Assembly: GCA_009830035.1 (NCBI GenBank)
Contig: SZZY01000001.1
Coordinates: 372,001 to 436,000 of the forward strand
Length of the DNA: 64,000 nt
Origin: Pantoea sp. Eser
GTDB taxonomy: Bacteria > Pseudomonadota > Gammaproteobacteria > Enterobacterales > Enterobacteriaceae
Direction: 5' to 3'
Every line of letters starts with the position of its first letter. The stretch's first letter is position 1. Positions 62,985-64,000 of this stretch are shown here, one piece after another. The notes under the pieces were generated by a model, which saw only the letters and a list, made by a program, of their open reading frames with translations, did no database searches and was not told where the DNA came from. Both the position numbers and the translations under genes were made by a program.

Positions 62985-64000
62985 ATGCCACACCCGAACG
63001 TAACATCACAATCTGCTGACACTGTGCGCCTTAATGGCGGTGTTTGCTTCGCTCACGGTAAGCGCCTAGCAGTTCCTCAATTGGTCAGACGCTCAAGGTC
63101 AGGGCGCTACGTGGTTCGCTTTCGTACCACAGGGTCAGTATCATTGATTGCAAGTATTGGATTACAGGCAACAAACAGGACACAGGCAGTGCACCGGATG
63201 AATGAACTAGCAGCAACCGCAAAGGCTTTCTTACTAGATAATCAGGAAGCCACCAATGAAGAACTCAACGCACACTTGAAGTCCATGGCGTTAACTTTCC
63301 TGACCGATAAGGTAGAGGACTACTGGTCAGGGCTGGAAGTGGATCACATTCACGATGCTGAGTGTGACTTGCGGTCACTCGCAAAGGAATCAATGACGGT
63401 GGACCAGCAAGCTCATATCATTAAGGCGCTGGAGGTTCTGCAAGCTGCTCGGAGTCGTGCACATAGCGGAGATACTCAGCCTCTGTTAGCTGTTTTGTCC
63501 TCATTAGGTAGTACAGAAGGTATTGCTACGGCAAATCTGGAAGAGAACCAAGCGGTGTCACATCCTTGCAGAATCCACACAGACGCGCTAGAGTTCGCTG
63601 AGTTATCAGAAATGTATATCAATGAACATGCTATCAACCTCAAGCCAGCGTCATTACGCGACATTGAGTCCGCGCATAAGGCGCTCAAGTTATTCACAAC
63701 AGGAATTGACTGGAAGACCCACACGAGGGCCGAGGTGTCTGCTATGCGTGACGCTATGCGGGAGTCAGGGCGTTACGCTGACGCTACCGTTAATAAGCTG
63801 ATGGCGAAACTGTGCGCTGTGATCAATTGGGCCTATCAAATATGGTCACATTAAGCATGACTACACAAAGGGTCTTAAGGTGAAGGGCGTCAAGAGTGTA
63901 CGCCGTGCTTATTTTGCTGATGAACTGGTTAAGGTAATCGACCGGGTAACCGCTGAACGTGAACCACATAAGCGCCTCTTTGGTTTGGTCGCTATCATCA
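62985..64000 (+). pseudogene. Tyrosine recombinase (phage-type integrase), frameshifted, 3' end outside window
   Basis: ATG 62985 begins MPHPNVTSQSADTVRLNGGV. An Arg-rich segment (RLAVPQLVRRSRSGRYVVRF) is followed by a helical region and a core-binding SAM-like domain (ELSEMYINEHAINLKPASLR, ATVNKLMAKLCAVINWAYQ). The frame ends at TAA 63852-63854, but another frame continues at once with GHIKHDYTKGLKVKG, VKSVRRAYFADELVKVIDRV and further, so a one-base indel near 63835 splits the gene before the catalytic domain. The catalytic R-H-R-Y residues lie beyond the window. Codon use and lower GC differ from neighbours, fitting acquired DNA. It occupies the place where hexR would be expected opposite pykA. 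Confidence 0.82.

Overview
The window is enterobacterial. Gene content, gene order and protein sequences fit an Erwiniaceae chromosome close to Pantoea or Erwinia (inference from recalled E. coli proteins and synteny; no search was run). Several E. coli-like blocks appear in order: fliA-fliZ-dcyD-tcyJLN; putA/putP-efeUOB-phoH; otsBA-flhD...cheRBYZ-flhBA...argS; and yecM-cutC-cmoBA-yecN-yecE-aspS-nudB-yebC-ruvCAB-znuBC/znuA-mepM-lpxM-pykA.

The main feature is heavy, selective gene decay. I count roughly 60 disabling lesions (premature stops, 1, 2, 7 and 10 nt indels, and deletions of 30 bp to several genes) in about 25 kb of genes for motility, chemotaxis, cystine and proline uptake, phosphate scavenging, lipid A modification, efflux and miscellaneous enzymes. 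About 30 kb of coding sequence carries no lesion: putA, argS, aspS, pykA, ruvABC, yebC, cmoAB, znuABC, efeUOB, otsAB, lpxM, cutC, malY and others. That split is hard to explain by random sequencing error. It looks like recent relaxation of selection, as in a bacterium newly confined to a host. No insertion sequence was recognised, which is unusual for that stage.

Layout. 0-5.3 kb: the end of an HNH nuclease gene, dead fliA and fliZ, intact dcyD, dead cystine importer tcyJLN. 5.3-7.4 kb: dead acyltransferase and a repeat-rich spacer. 7.4-20.4 kb: intact putA, dead putP, Fur-box efeUOB, dead phoH, tRNA-Ser(GGA), dead phoA behind tandem Pho boxes, intact msrA. 20.4-25.3 kb: dead flavin reductase and aldo/keto reductase, then eptA-pmrA-pmrB, where only the response regulator is intact and two PmrA boxes remain; one faces a 39-codon membrane-peptide ORF. 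25.6-27.8 kb: intact otsBA. 27.9-37.4 kb: the flagellar/chemotaxis locus, with flhC, motAB, cheA and cheW removed by a deletion that joins flhD to a chemoreceptor tail; only cheR and cheY are intact. 37.4-38.9 kb: a broken aldo/keto reductase fused tail-to-tail onto truncated flhA (flhE missing) and a LysR fragment. 38.9-62.8 kb: mostly housekeeping genes, interrupted by dead DUF421 paralogues, an exporter fragment, yecN, mepM and an MdfA-like pump. 63-64 kb: a frameshifted tyrosine integrase beside pykA, running off the window.

Functionally, the cell suggested here still repairs DNA, charges tRNA, modifies wobble uridine, takes up Zn and Fe, oxidises proline and makes trehalose. It should be non-motile and non-chemotactic, with no PutP, no TcyJLN, no PhoA and no EptA.
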